The notes: generated by a model from the letters alone, not told the origin. Positions 1 through 9,676 are shown, numbered from the stretch's first letter. The stretch: 36,637 bases of DNA from Gammaproteobacteria bacterium (GCA_015487785.1 WFPC01000021.1:1-36637); one strand, 5' to 3'. Numbers and translations: made by a program.

Positions 1-1
1 G

Positions 2-151
2 CCCGAACAGTATCTCAGACCCGGTATCACCTTCGAACAGCTCGATGACATCGCCTGTGCCATGAGCGACAATGAGGCCGCCCAGCACCTCAACGAGGCA
101 CGGGCCGAACTGTTTCGTAACATCAACAAAGCCCAGAACCCGGCCGCCTGA
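2..151 (+). CDS. 3' end of an unrecognised protein-coding gene (partial)
   Basis: An open frame enters from the left edge and gives 49 residues ending in NKAQNPAA before a TGA stop. The visible part is hydrophilic and probably helical, rich in Ala, Glu and Asn, with no catalytic or metal-binding motif. I do not recognise the family. Its last 32 codons and stop recur at the right edge of the window on the opposite strand with no base change, which argues that the frame is real if the two copies are independent, or that the same locus was assembled twice. An internal ATG at 62 would give only a 29-residue peptide and is unlikely to be the start. Coding status is moderately supported; function is unknown. 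Confidence 0.55.
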   Translation, partial: PEQYLRPGITFEQLDDIACAMSDNEAAQHLNEARAELFRNINKAQNPAA

Positions 152-204
152 TCAGACTCTCTCACCACCGTCCTTCAGGCTCATTTCTGGATTGGAAAGG
201 ACTG
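53..204. repeat. Left copy of a 152-bp inverted repeat shared with the right end
   Basis: This segment is the reverse complement of 36486-36637, with a single mismatch (T at 152 against the base paired with G at 36538). It covers the last 33 codons of the partial gene and about 53 bp beyond its stop. Homology ends at 205 on this side. On the other side it reaches the last base of the window, so the true repeat may be longer. Positions 53-151, exactly 99 bp, are identical. Confidence 0.95.
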
Positions 205-231
205 CCCCATACCACACATTCACCGAAGCCG

Positions 232-249
232 CGTCATTTTGCAATGACG
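232..249. promoter_or_regulatory. Perfect 7-bp stem-loop upstream of the DUF3579 gene
   Basis: Bases 232-238 (CGTCATT) pair perfectly with 243-249 (AATGACG) around a TTGC loop. No T-run follows, so it is not a typical intrinsic terminator. Its right arm overlaps a possible -35 element at 244-249, which would suit an operator. The rest of 152-390 shows nothing else recognisable. Confidence 0.4.
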
Positions 250-273
250 ATGCCCCCCAGGTGGTGTTAAAAT
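244..273 (+). promoter_or_regulatory. Possible promoter for the DUF3579 gene
   Basis: ATGACG (244-249, 4 of 6 matches to the -35 consensus), an 18-bp spacer and TAAAAT (268-273, 5 of 6 to the -10). It would give a leader of about 110 nt before the ATG at 391. Prediction only. Confidence 0.35.
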
Positions 274-390
274 AGGCACCGATTCCACCGGAACGCCAAA
301 CTGACCCGACACGCCGTGCACGCACTCCCATCACACCGGCAACCCGCAGATGGGCAGGGGACACGACAAGAAGACCAAGAACCCAAGGCA

Positions 391-693
391 ATGACTGACG
401 CTGACAAGCCTGTACAGACCATCATCATCCAAGGCATCACCGAAGAAGGCCGCAAGTTCCGTCCCAGCGACTGGGCCGAACGCATGGGCGGCATGCTGTC
501 CACCTTCGGCAAGGACCATCGCATCCACTATTCCCCCATGTTGCGTCCCATCAGCCTCGACGGCGTGAAGTGTCTCGCGGTGGACCCCGCGCTGGAGCAC
601 GAGAATCCCCTGGTGTTCAACCAGGTGATGGACTTCGCCCGCCGCAACCAGCTCAGAATCGTCGAGTCACACGACGACCTGTCCCAGCACTGA
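391..693 (+). CDS. DUF3579 family protein
   Basis: Encodes a 100-residue soluble protein that I match by recall to the DUF3579 family of beta- and gammaproteobacteria. The recognisable part is the N-terminal block IIIQGITEEGRKFRPSDWAER, followed by a region with MLSTFG and a central VKCLAVDPAL. No biochemical role is established for the family, and no membrane segment or signal peptide is visible. The frame is open from 316, but the ATG at 391 was chosen because an AAGG lies just upstream and the family signature begins soon after. It is followed after 4 bp by the convergent carbonic anhydrase gene. Function unknown; family call fairly confident. Confidence 0.75.
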   Translation: MTDADKPVQTIIIQGITEEGRKFRPSDWAERMGGMLSTFGKDHRIHYSPMLRPISLDGVKCLAVDPALEHENPLVFNQVMDFARRNQLRIVESHDDLSQH

Positions 694-697
694 GCCC

Positions 698-1318
698 TCA
701 CTCGCCGGGCAAGGGCGGCGCCTGCTCTATGCAGGACGCGCTCACCTCGAGGTCGCGCAGCAGGCCATCACCAATACCATAGATCCAGCCATGCACCGAC
801 AAGGGCTGCCCGCGCTTCCAGGCCCGGCGCACGATACTGGTATGACACACGTTGGCCACCTGCTCGATCACGTTGAGTTCGCACAGGGCGTCCACGCGCT
901 CCGCTTCCGTAGCCAGCTCGTCGATGCGCGGCCTGTTGCGCAGATACAGGCGCGACACCGAGTGCAGCCAATTGTCCAGCAGGCCGATGATCTCCTCCTG
1001 CATGGCCGCCTTCACCCCGCCGCAGCCATAGTGGCCGCAGACGATGATGTGCCGTATCTGCAACACATCCACCGCATATTGCAAAACCGACAGACAGTTG
1101 ATGTCGGTCTGCAGCACGATATTGGCCACATTGCGGTGCACAAACAACTCCCCCGGCAACAAACCCACGATCTCATTGGCCGGCACCCGGGAATCGGCGC
1201 AGCCTATCCACAGGTATTCCGGCGCCTGCTGGCGGCTCAGTTTGAGGAAAAACTCCGGATCCCGCCGCTTGATGCTCTCGGCCCAATCCACATTGTTGCG
1301 AAACAGATCACTCAGCAT
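698..1318 (-). CDS. can: Beta-class carbonic anhydrase
   Basis: Zinc enzyme interconverting CO2 and bicarbonate in the cytoplasm. The 206-residue length fits the beta class. Zinc ligands are in place: Cys40 in CADSR, with the Asp42-Arg44 dyad, and His96 and Cys99 in GHYGCGG. The block RNVANIV after the first ligand is also typical. The gene is translationally coupled to the upstream nitroreductase, whose end overlaps this start by 7 bp, so both are probably transcribed from the promoter at 1953-1981. Bicarbonate supply for carboxylases is the family's usual role; a link to autotrophy cannot be inferred from this gene alone. Confidence 0.93.
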   Translation of the reverse strand: MLSDLFRNNVDWAESIKRRDPEFFLKLSRQQAPEYLWIGCADSRVPANEIVGLLPGELFVHRNVANIVLQTDINCLSVLQYAVDVLQIRHIIVCGHYGCGGVKAAMQEEIIGLLDNWLHSVSRLYLRNRPRIDELATEAERVDALCELNVIEQVANVCHTSIVRRAWKRGQPLSVHGWIYGIGDGLLRDLEVSASCIEQAPPLPGE

Positions 1319-1923
1319 AACTCACCTTCCTGGCCTTCACGAAATTGTTCCAGTGCCCGGCCCCAGCGAGCACGAAAAAAATGCTGTCCGCGCGGGTTGC
1401 GCTGGCGTGGATCGGCGACCTGCTCCCCGGCCAATGGATGACCCACGGCAATGATCACCAGAGGACGGTAGTCCTCCGGCACGGCAAAATACTCACGCAC
1501 CCTGGCGGCATCGAAGCCTCCCATCTGGCGCGCCACCAGGCCCATGGCGGTGGCCTGTAACGACAGATTCTCCATCGCCGCGCCGGTATCGTACTCCGCC
1601 CAGGGATTGGGCTCACCGTTGACACTGAATACCCGGCTGGCCGCCGCCAGAATCAACAGGGGCGCCTGGCAGGCCCAGCGCCGGTTGGCCTCCAGCAGGC
1701 ATTCCTGCGCCCGCTGCCAGGCCTCTTCATCGTACTGACGGTCGAATACCACGAAACGCCAGGGCTGGTCGCCATAACAGGACGGCGCCCAGTGGGCGGC
1801 CTCCAGCAAGGCGTACAACTGGGCCTCGCTCACAGGCTTGTGGGGATCGAAACGGCGTGCACTCCAGCGCCGGGCGATCAAGTCGTGCACCGGCACCCGG
1901 GTAGGGGCTATGTTTTGGGTCAT
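1312..1923 (-). CDS. Nitroreductase family FMN-dependent oxidoreductase
   Basis: A 203-residue protein of the nitroreductase fold, which uses FMN and NAD(P)H to reduce nitro compounds, quinones or related substrates; the natural substrate cannot be read from sequence. Visible family features are the N-terminal RRWSARRFDP block that contacts FMN phosphate, the AAHWAPSCYGDQPWRF segment, and a C-terminal PLVIIAVGHP strand followed by a basic RNPR stretch. The start is uncertain: ATG at 1923 was chosen, but a GTG at 1935 in the same frame is possible, and the AGGA before the ATG lies too close to be a good ribosome site. It is the first gene of a two-gene unit with the carbonic anhydrase. Confidence 0.85.
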   Translation of the reverse strand: MTQNIAPTRVPVHDLIARRWSARRFDPHKPVSEAQLYALLEAAHWAPSCYGDQPWRFVVFDRQYDEEAWQRAQECLLEANRRWACQAPLLILAAASRVFSVNGEPNPWAEYDTGAAMENLSLQATAMGLVARQMGGFDAARVREYFAVPEDYRPLVIIAVGHPLAGEQVADPRQRNPRGQHFFRARWGRALEQFREGQEGELC

Positions 1924-1952
1924 TCCTGTTACCACATGACATCGTTGGCCGG

Positions 1953-1981
1953 ATTATAAAGAACCCGCCCGCCCGGGTCAC
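1953..1981 (-). promoter_or_regulatory. Promoter for nitroreductase-carbonic anhydrase
   Basis: On the minus strand GTGACC (1976-1981, 4 of 6) is separated by 17 bp from a perfect TATAAT (1953-1958). Predicted transcription begins near 1946, about 20 nt before the start codon. Confidence 0.6.
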
Positions 1982-2068
1982 CGGATGTTTCATGCTGAAT
2001 TTTGCCGAACTAAAGCCTGGAGCCACGGGTTTCGATAACCCCAGGAGAAGACAATCACGGGGAGAATC

Positions 2069-2818
2069 ATGGCTACGGGAATCACCGCACTCGTCATCGA
2101 GCAGGGACAAACCTCACGCAAGACCATCATCAAGGGCCTGCAGGACCACCTCAATGCCGAGACCGTACTGGAAGCCACCAGCCCCCAGGAGGCCATCAGT
2201 CTGTGTCGCCAGGTCAAGCAACTGGACTGTGTGCTGGTGGATCTGGAATTGCCCGGCTGCAACGGCCTGGAACTGATCGGTGAAATCAAGAAACTGGCCA
2301 GCGCCAGCCAGGCCAGCTTCATCGCCCTGTCCACCAGCCGTGACAAGAAAGACTTGCTGCAGGCCGCCGCCGCGGGCGTACACGACTATATCGTCAAACC
2401 CTTCAATGCCGGCACCCTGGCCACCAAACTGAGCAAGCTGGCCAACAATCCGCGCTTTCGCCGCAACGAGCGCATGTCGCTGTTGGAGACCTTCAAGGCC
2501 AAGGTCTGTTTCAAGCACGCCGGAGAAACACACTACCAGGCCCGTCTGGTGGATATTTCCATCGGCGGCTGCCGTATTCGCACCGAACTGTTCAACCGGG
2601 GCGGCGGCTGTATCTATGATCTGGCACTCATCGAGCTGCAAACCAACGACCGGCCCATCCGTATCGAAGCGGTGCTGCTGAGCACCGAGCGCGACCTGGA
2701 GAGCACCGATCAGCGCACCATGCTGGCCAGCTTTCAGTTTCTGGAGAAGGAGCCCGCGGCCATAGATTGCATTTCCCGCTTCATCGAGCACACCAAGCGC
2801 CTGGCCAAACCGGCCTAG
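2069..2818 (+). CDS. Response regulator with receiver and PilZ domains
   Basis: A 249-residue cytoplasmic protein joining a CheY-like receiver (about 5-125) to a PilZ cyclic-di-GMP-binding domain (about 128-240). In the receiver the phosphoacceptor Asp58 (VDLELPG) and conserved Lys110 (VKPF) are present. The acidic pair that holds magnesium is Glu11-Gln12 instead of the usual two acids, so phosphorylation may be altered. The PilZ part has RxxxR at Arg131-Arg135 and DxSxxG at Asp162-Gly167, both needed for c-di-GMP binding. A GGGGAG ribosome site lies 4 bp before the ATG. It likely couples a phosphorelay signal with c-di-GMP level to control a partner protein; no cognate kinase is adjacent. 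Confidence 0.88.
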   Translation: MATGITALVIEQGQTSRKTIIKGLQDHLNAETVLEATSPQEAISLCRQVKQLDCVLVDLELPGCNGLELIGEIKKLASASQASFIALSTSRDKKDLLQAAAAGVHDYIVKPFNAGTLATKLSKLANNPRFRRNERMSLLETFKAKVCFKHAGETHYQARLVDISIGGCRIRTELFNRGGGCIYDLALIELQTNDRPIRIEAVLLSTERDLESTDQRTMLASFQFLEKEPAAIDCISRFIEHTKRLAKPA

Positions 2819-2905
2819 CCCGGGGAGCGGAAGCCGAGGTGGACTTCCATCGGGCCGCCCATCAGGCTATGCTGATGGCTGGTTACGGTGCCACTGGAAT
2901 CCCAC

Positions 2906-3250
2906 ATGCCCCTGTTCACGCTCACCACCAACATCGCCCTAGACGCCGAACGCCGCCAGGCCTTCGCACGCCACGCCTCGCGCGAGGTGGCCAGCCTGTT
3001 GGGCAAAGCGGAAAACTACGTCATGGTCCGGGTCAGCGACGACGCCTGCCTGCTGTTTGCCGGCAACGAGCAACCCTGCGCCCTGCTAGAACTCAAGAGC
3101 CTGGGCCTGCCCGAGCAACGCACCGGCGAGCTCTCCGCCGCCCTGTGCCACTTGGTGCAGGAACAACTGGGCATAGAGCCGGCGCGCATCTATATCGAAT
3201 TCAGCAACCCGCCCCGACACCTGTGGGGCTGGAACGGCAAGACCTTCTGA
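2906..3250 (+). CDS. MIF-like tautomerase family protein
   Basis: A 114-residue protein resembling macrophage migration inhibitory factor and phenylpyruvate tautomerases of the tautomerase superfamily. The decisive feature is Pro2, which becomes the N-terminal catalytic base after Met removal. The C-terminal block RIYIEF followed by GWNGKTF corresponds to the MIF end, where a GWN motif occurs. The ATG at 2906 was chosen over an in-frame GTG at 2888 because a GGA lies 7 bp upstream; both would begin Met-Pro-Leu. There is no CxxC redox motif like that of animal MIF. It lies convergent with, and 3 bp from, the ABC permease gene. Physiological substrate unknown. Confidence 0.8.
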   Translation: MPLFTLTTNIALDAERRQAFARHASREVASLLGKAENYVMVRVSDDACLLFAGNEQPCALLELKSLGLPEQRTGELSAALCHLVQEQLGIEPARIYIEFSNPPRHLWGWNGKTF

Positions 3251-3253
3251 ACC

Positions 3254-5736
3254 CTACAAGCGACGCAATACCTGCAAGGGCGGCTGACGGGTGACCCCGC
3301 GGCTGCCCCACAGGCCCGCCAGGCCGACACCCAGCCCACCGGCCACAGCCCCCGTGAACAATGCCGCCAGGTTGAACTGATAAGGCATGGAAAACACCTT
3401 CAGCGCCAGCAGCCAAGCCAGGCCATTGGCCAGCAGCGCCCCCAGGACGCCGGCCAACAACCCCAGTGCCACGAACTCCGCCGCCAGTGCGCGGCGGATC
3501 TGTCGCCTTCGCCCCCCCAGGGTGCGCAGGATGGCATTCTCCCTCAAGCGTTCGTCGTGGGTGGCCTGAATACCCGCATACAGCAACATCAGGCCCGCCG
3601 CCAGGGTGAACAGAAACACATATTCCACCGCCAGGCTCACGCGCTCGATAATGCGCCGCACATGAGCCATGATGGCCGCCACGTCGAGCACGGTGACATT
3701 GGGAAACTCACGCACCAGCTCGTCGAGCACGGGGTAACGCGCCCTCGGCAGATAAAATGCCGTCATGTAGGTGGCCGGAAACTCGTCCAGCAGGCCCGGT
3801 GGCGCCAGCACGAAAAAATTGGCCCGCAGGGAATCCCACTGCACCTCGCGCAGGCTGGCAATCCGTCCCTCAAAATGCTCCCCCGCCACGTCGAATGCCA
3901 GGGTATCGTCCACGCCCACACCCAGGCTGCGGGCAATCCCCTCCTCCACCGACAACAAGGCCTTGCCGTATTCGTCCTGACGCCACCAGTGTCCTGCCAC
4001 GATGCGGTTGTCCGGCGCCAGCTCGGCCGCCCACGACAGATTGAATTCGCGCTCGGCCAGGCGCCGGGCGCGTCCCTCCAGTTCCAGCTCACTCACCGGC
4101 CGCCCATTGATCGCCGTCAACCGGCCCCGCACCATGGGATGGAATTCCGGCGCGTCCAGGCCCCGGGCGCGAAAAAAGGCCTCCAGGGCCGCCACCTGCT
4201 GTGGCTGGATATTGACCAGGAAACGGTTGGGCGCATCCGGCGGCAGGCTGTCGCGCCAGTCATCCAGCAGATCCCCCCGTACCAGGCCCAATAACAGCAA
4301 CACGCCAATACCCAGGGAAAAGGCCACCAATTGCATGGCGCTGCCCCCCCGGCGCCGGGCCAGGCTCACCAGGCCAAAGCGCCACCATTGGCGCGGGCTG
4401 GCACGCAAGCGTGCCAGCCCGCGCAATACTGCCACCGCCAGGCCCAGCAACACGGCCACCGTGGCCAACAGGGCCAGACTCATAAGCATGCCCAGGCGCC
4501 ACTGCCCTGCCTGATAGACCAACAGACCCGCCAGGGCCGTCCCCGCCAAGGCATAGCTGAGCACTCCCGGTGTGCCCAAGCCACCCAGTTCCCACCGCAA
4601 TACCCGCAGCGGCGGCACCGAGCCCAGTTGTAGCAAGGGCGGCAGGGCAAAGCCCAACAACATCACCAGACCACTGGCCAGGCCGGCAAAGACCACCGCG
4701 CTGCCCGCTGACGGCAGCGCCACCCCCAGCAAGGGCGCCAACAGCCCCACCAGAGCATCGTGGGCCAGGTAGCCTGCAGCCACCCCCGCCAGGCTGGCCG
4801 GCGCACCCAGCATCAGCAATTGCCCGCCATAGATTCGCATGACCCGGCCCTGGCGCGCGCCCAGGCAGCGCAATATCGCCACCGCATCCAGGTGGCGCTG
4901 GGCAAAGCGCCGCGCCGCCAGCGCCACCGCCACCCCGGCCAGCAGCACCGCGGTCATGGCCGCCAGGCCCAAAAATTGGCGCGCCCGCTCCAGCGCGCTG
5001 CGGATCTCCGGTCGTGCATCGGCCACCCCTTGCAAGCTCACGCCCCGCTGCGGGGTTTTTTCCAGCATGCGTCGATAGGCCGCGACTTGCCCGGGAGTGC
5101 CGGCCACCAGCAAGCGATAGCTCACCCGGCTGGCCGGCTGGATTAGATCGGTGGCCGCCAGATCCGCCCGATTGAACAGCAGGCGTGGCGCCATGGCGAA
5201 CAAGCCGCCGGCGCGCCCCGGCTCGGCGGTGAGCACCGCCGCCACCCGCAGGCGCGCCTCACCCAGCCAGATCCACTCACCGAGCCGCAGACCCAGCGCC
5301 GTCATCAGGCGCGGCTCCAGCCACACCGTGCCAGGCACCGGGCCGGTGGCTGCCGGGCGCTCTGGCGCGAAGGGGGCATCGGCAATGCGCAGGCTGCCTC
5401 GCAGGGGAAAGTGTTCATCCACCACCTTGACCATGGCCAACCGACTGCCCGCCGCGGCCCTCACCATGCTGGGGAAAACCCATTGCTCGGAGAAGCGCAG
5501 GCCGAGATCCCGGGCCTGATCGCGGTAACGCGCCGGCAACGGGCGGTCGGATACCACCACCAGGTCGGCGCCCAGCAGTTCACTGGCCTGCAGATCCAGG
5601 GCACGCTCCACCCGCTCGGTGAAAAATCCCACCGCGCTCACCGCCGCCACTGCCACCATCACCGCCAGCGCCAGCACCCGCAACTCACCACTGCGCCATT
5701 CTCTGCGCAGCATGCGCAGGGCTTGTCGCCAGGCAT

Positions 5737-5740
<4 letters not shown>
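3254..5740 (-). CDS. FtsX-like ABC transporter permease (YbbP/COG3127 type)
   Basis: A large inner-membrane protein of 828 residues, the permease partner of the overlapping ATPase. It has a membrane segment near residues 24-45, a long periplasmic domain, a cluster of membrane helices in the middle (about 250-460), a second periplasmic part and C-terminal helices with the FtsX-type segment. This two-module FtsX layout is typical of COG3127, annotated as linked to lysophospholipase L1 because of constant proximity to tesA, as here. The substrate is not established. The ATG at 5740 overlaps the ATPase stop by 4 bp (ATGA), showing translational coupling; an upstream extension to 5779 would lie inside the ATPase gene and is unlikely. 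Confidence 0.88.
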
Positions 5741-6415
<675 letters not shown>

Positions 6416-6417
<2 letters not shown>

Positions 6418-7126
6418 GCTTTACTTGTCCTCGATGATCAAAGGCTTGCGACCACCACACGGGCTGTTGTTGTTACTGTTGCTGCTCTGCAATCCGGCCG
6501 GAGCCGACGCGGGACCGGTGATCCTGGTCTTCGGCGACAGTCTCAGCGCCGCCCATGGCCTGCGTACCGAGCAAGGCTGGGTCGCCCTGTTGCAACAGCG
6601 CCTGCGCCAGCAAGGCTACCCCCACCGGCTGGTCAATGCCAGCCTCAGCGGCGATACCACCGACAGCGGCCTGCAACGCCTGCCCCGCGCCCTGCGCCGC
6701 CATCGTCCCGAGCTGGTCATTCTCGAACTGGGCGGCAACGACGGCCTGCACGGCCTGCCGCCGGAGCGAACACACACCAACCTGGCGCGCATGATCCGCC
6801 TCATCCAGGCCAGCGGCGCCCAGGTATTACTGGTAGGCATGCAGATCCCTCCCAATTATGGCCCGCGCTTCGCCCAGCGGTTCCGCCAGATTTATCCCTC
6901 CCTGGCCAGAGAATTCGGCATCCCCCTGGTGCCCTTTCTGCTGGCGGGACTGGAAAACCGGCGCGACCTCTTCCAGGCCGACCAGATCCATCCCAATGCC
7001 CGTGCCCAACCCCTGTTGCTGGAGAATGTCTGGGCTGCCCTCGCTCCCTTGCTGCGAGGCCGCGCCACTGCTACACCAGGCCCGAGGCATGACGATGCGC
7101 CCAGCGAGTCGTCTCCGGCAGCTTGA
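6416..7126 (+). CDS. tesA: TesA-like arylesterase / lysophospholipase L1 (GDSL hydrolase)
   Basis: A 236-residue exported SGNH hydrolase acting on acyl esters, thioesters or lysophospholipids in the periplasm. A Leu-rich signal peptide occupies about residues 10-31, ending near AGADAG. Catalytic blocks are GDSL with Ser42, Gly79 in SGDTT, GGND with Asn108, and DQIH with Asp189 and His192. AAGGAG sits 5 bp before the ATG. The C-terminal tail of about 20 residues, rich in Pro, Asp and Ser, goes beyond the fold and overlaps the end of the convergent endonuclease V gene by 56 bp. Divergent pairing with the YbbA/YbbP-type transporter is a conserved arrangement. Confidence 0.9.
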
Positions 7127-7739
7127 AACGGGTGGTACAGGCCATGACATATTCCACCGCCCGCGCCAACGACACCTTGTGCCCGGCTGATACATAGACG
7201 GGCTTGACGCCCTGGCGGGTGCGCAATACCGCGCCGATCATTTCACTGCCGTCGCGCAGCGCCACCCAGGCGCCACGCCGACCGGGCAGGGGCGGATGCT
7301 CACCAATCAGGCGGGTCTTGGCCACCCCGATGGTGGGCAAGCCCGTGATCACTCCCAGGTGACAGGCAATACCGAAACGACGCGGATGAGCGTAGCCCTG
7401 GCCATCACACAACACCAGATCCGGCGGCCGGGAAAGCTTCTCCAATGCGGCCAGTACCGCCGGCAATTCACGAAACGACAACAACCCCGGCACATAGGGA
7501 AAGCGACAGGGCTGACGCGCCATGGCCACCTCGCGCAAGTTCAGCGAAGGAAAATCCAGTACCGCCACCGCCGCCACCACAGTCCTGCCGCCTTCCGCCA
7601 GGCCCACGTCGGTTCCGGCCACGGTATGCACCTCGCCCAGTTCGTCGCGCAATATCACCTGGCTGCGCAAGCGCTGCTGCACGGCCACCGCCTGCTTGGG
7701 GGTGAGCCGCCATTGCGAGTCCATCTCGTTGATTTGCAT
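7071..7739 (-). CDS. nfi: Endonuclease V (deoxyinosine 3' endonuclease)
   Basis: Repair nuclease that nicks DNA near deoxyinosine formed by adenine deamination. The 222-residue protein has the metal-binding acids Asp44 (AGTDVG), Glu91 (SFRELP) and Asp112 (LCDGQG), matching Asp35, Glu89 and Asp110 of the E. coli enzyme by alignment from memory. The [10 protein letters not shown] block and HPRRFGIA segment are diagnostic, as is [10 protein letters not shown]. The ATG at 7739 was preferred to the frame opening at 7772 because homologs begin close to this point. Its 3' end overlaps the esterase gene tail-to-tail, leaving no space for a terminator between them. Confidence 0.92.
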   Translation of the reverse strand: MQINEMDSQWRLTPKQAVAVQQRLRSQVILRDELGEVHTVAGTDVGLAEGGRTVVAAVAVLDFPSLNLREVAMARQPCRFPYVPGLLSFRELPAVLAALEKLSRPPDLVLCDGQGYAHPRRFGIACHLGVITGLPTIGVAKTRLIGEHPPLPGRRGAWVALRDGSEMIGAVLRTRQGVKPVYVSAGHKVSLARAVEYVMACTTRFKLPETTRWAHRHASGLV

Positions 7740-7883
7740 AAAAACTCCAGGGCAACAGCGGTAGCGTGCCATGATGATCGCACAAAATATGGCACCGCGT
7801 CCTTGAAAAACGCCGCGTCAGCGACTAATCGTTAACAGACGGGGAGGGTGGTGACCACGACCTGAGCAAAGGAGGATGTTCTC

Positions 7884-8246
7884 ATGAAGACTTCCGATAC
7901 AGACGCATTCAAGCGCGCGGCTCGGGTGGATCACCGTTGGAGCGAGCGCCTGCCGTTGCGCATTGATGTCGTCATGCAATACGACGCGCTGGGCCTCGTC
8001 AGTGGCAAGACCCGCGACATATCCAATGACGGTATGTTCGTGGAAACGGGCATTATCCGGCTGTTTCCCAACGACAGCCTGATCCTGACCTTTGCCGACC
8101 CACTGCGAGAAGACGGTACCCTGGTGACCGTTTCCGCCGTGGTGCGACACGCCACCGAAGACGGTGTCGGGCTGCAGCTCGACGGCTTTCGCTTCAACTC
8201 GATTCACCCCACTGAACCACAACAAGCCATCGCCGCCTACCACTGA
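7884..8246 (+). CDS. Stand-alone PilZ domain protein
   Basis: A 120-residue cytoplasmic protein consisting of one PilZ domain. Both c-di-GMP-binding motifs are intact: RxxxR at Arg18-Arg22 and DxSxxG at Asp45-Gly50 (DISNDG). Single-domain PilZ proteins act as c-di-GMP adaptors for motility, exopolysaccharide or type IV pili, but nothing nearby indicates the target. A very strong AAGGAGG ribosome site lies 9 bp before the ATG. The 5' region back to 7740 shows only a weak TTGAAA element at 7802-7807. It is one of two PilZ proteins in the window and is followed by an unrelated SH3-domain gene. Confidence 0.87.
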   Translation: MKTSDTDAFKRAARVDHRWSERLPLRIDVVMQYDALGLVSGKTRDISNDGMFVETGIIRLFPNDSLILTFADPLREDGTLVTVSAVVRHATEDGVGLQLDGFRFNSIHPTEPQQAIAAYH

Positions 8247-8329
8247 CCCCCCTGCAAGGCCCGTCGCAGTTCGAACGGGCCGGTTTCTCCGCCACCGGCC
8301 GGTTGCATTCGGCCAGCAAACCTCCGACA

Positions 8330-9034
8330 ATGGGCGCCTGGATCATCGTCATAGCCAAGCGGCCCGTGAAACAGCTCATCGCACTGTCCTTTCTCTTCTT
8401 GTTCAGCTTCGCCACCGCCCAGGCGCAGGAACGTTACGTCACCGACTCCTTCGAGATCACCCTGCGCACCGGCATGGGTACCAAGCACAAGATCCTCAAG
8501 ACCCTGCGCTCCGGTACGCGGCTGAAGGTATTGGAAGTCAACAAGGAAGAAGGCTACTCGCGCGTAGTGACCCCCGACGGGGTGGAAGGCTGGGTGATCA
8601 CCCGCTATCTCATGGACCAACCCGCCGCCCGCAGCCAACTGGCCGGTCTGCGCAAGCAATTGGAAAAGGCGCGCGAAAAGACCACTCAACTGGGCAAGCA
8701 ACTGGAACAGTTGCGCCAGGAAAACGCCCAGTTGCAACGGCAGAATCAACGCCTGAGCGAGGAAAAGAGCAAAATCGGCAAGGAGCTGGAACACATCAAG
8801 CGCATCTCCGCCGAAGGCATCGCCCTGCACGAGGAAAACCAGAAGCTCAATACCCAGGTGCACACCCTGCAGCGCACCATCCAGTCGCTGGAACAGGAAA
8901 ACCTCTCGCTGAAGGACCGCTCGGCGCGGGACTGGTTTCTGGTGGGAGCGGCGGTATCGGTGTTCGGGGTCTTCCTGGGGCTGTTCCTGCCCAACCTGCG
9001 CTTGCGCCGGCGACAGAGCTGGAGTTCGCTCTAG
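8330..9034 (+). CDS. YgiM-like SH3 domain membrane protein (TIGR04211 type)
   Basis: A signal-bearing, C-terminally anchored protein of about 234 residues. Order of parts: an N-terminal hydrophobic export segment ending near ATAQAQ, a bacterial SH3 domain (TLRTGMGTKH to GWVITRYL), a long coiled coil rich in Gln, Glu, Lys and Leu, and a transmembrane helix near the C-terminus followed by a basic tail (RLRRRQ). This matches the SH3-coiled coil-anchor layout of E. coli YgiM. The SH3 domain would lie in the periplasm and may contact cell wall; function is not established. The start is uncertain: ATG at 8330 is listed, ATG at 8303 and GTG at 8366 are possible, and 8366 gives the most typical signal peptide. 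Confidence 0.82.
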   Translation: MGAWIIVIAKRPVKQLIALSFLFLFSFATAQAQERYVTDSFEITLRTGMGTKHKILKTLRSGTRLKVLEVNKEEGYSRVVTPDGVEGWVITRYLMDQPAARSQLAGLRKQLEKAREKTTQLGKQLEQLRQENAQLQRQNQRLSEEKSKIGKELEHIKRISAEGIALHEENQKLNTQVHTLQRTIQSLEQENLSLKDRSARDWFLVGAAVSVFGVFLGLFLPNLRLRRRQSWSSL

Positions 9035-9070
9035 TTTCCACCAGCCCCCTCGCGCGGCCAGAGCGCTTCT

Positions 9071-9676
9071 CTACACCACCTGGCGTCCCAAAAAGGCCCG
9101 CGACAAGGTTCCGCCATCGATGTATTCCAGCTCGCCACCCACCGGCACTCCGTGGGCTATGCGGGTGACACGAATGTCGCGCGCACGCACCAGCTCACCG
9201 ATGTAATGGGCCGTGGCCTCGCCTTCCACGGTGGGATTGGTGGCCAGAATCACCTCGGCTATGTCCTCCTCGTCCAACAGGCGCTCCAGACTGTCCAGAC
9301 CCAGATCGCCCGGGCCGATGCCATCCAGCGGCGAGAGATGGCCCATCAGCACGAAATACCGTCCCCGATAACCCGTGGCCTGTTCCAGCGCCAGCAGGTC
9401 GGCGGGACTCTCCACCACGCACAACAGGCTGCTGTCACGCCCGGGGTGACGACAGATTTCACACAGTTCGGCCTCGGTGAAATTGCGGCACAGGCGACAA
9501 TGACCGATTCTCGCCACAGCCTCGAGCAGGATCTCGGCCAACTGCCGGGCTCCCTCGCGATCCCGCTCCAGCAGGTGAAAGGCCATACGCTGGCTACTCT
9601 TGGGACCCACTCCCGGCAAGCAACGCAGGGCCTCTATCAGCCGCTCCAGCAGGGGGATGTCGGTCATGTCTGTCAA
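9071..9676 (-). CDS. recR: Recombination protein RecR
   Basis: Part of the RecFOR pathway that loads RecA on gapped DNA. The 201-residue protein shows the N-terminal helix-hairpin-helix ([13 protein letters not shown]), a four-cysteine zinc finger (CRLCRNF and CEICRH), a Toprim domain beginning at LLCVVES, and the C-terminal [16 protein letters not shown] block. The ATG at 9676 overlaps the ybaB stop by 4 bp, so the pair is translationally coupled. Position after dnaX and ybaB is the conserved gammaproteobacterial order. A second ATG three codons downstream is possible. Confidence 0.96.
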   Translation of the reverse strand: MTDMTDIPLLERLIEALRCLPGVGPKSSQRMAFHLLERDREGARQLAEILLEAVARIGHCRLCRNFTEAELCEICRHPGRDSSLLCVVESPADLLALEQATGYRGRYFVLMGHLSPLDGIGPGDLGLDSLERLLDEEDIAEVILATNPTVEGEATAHYIGELVRARDIRVTRIAHGVPVGGELEYIDGGTLSRAFLGRQVV

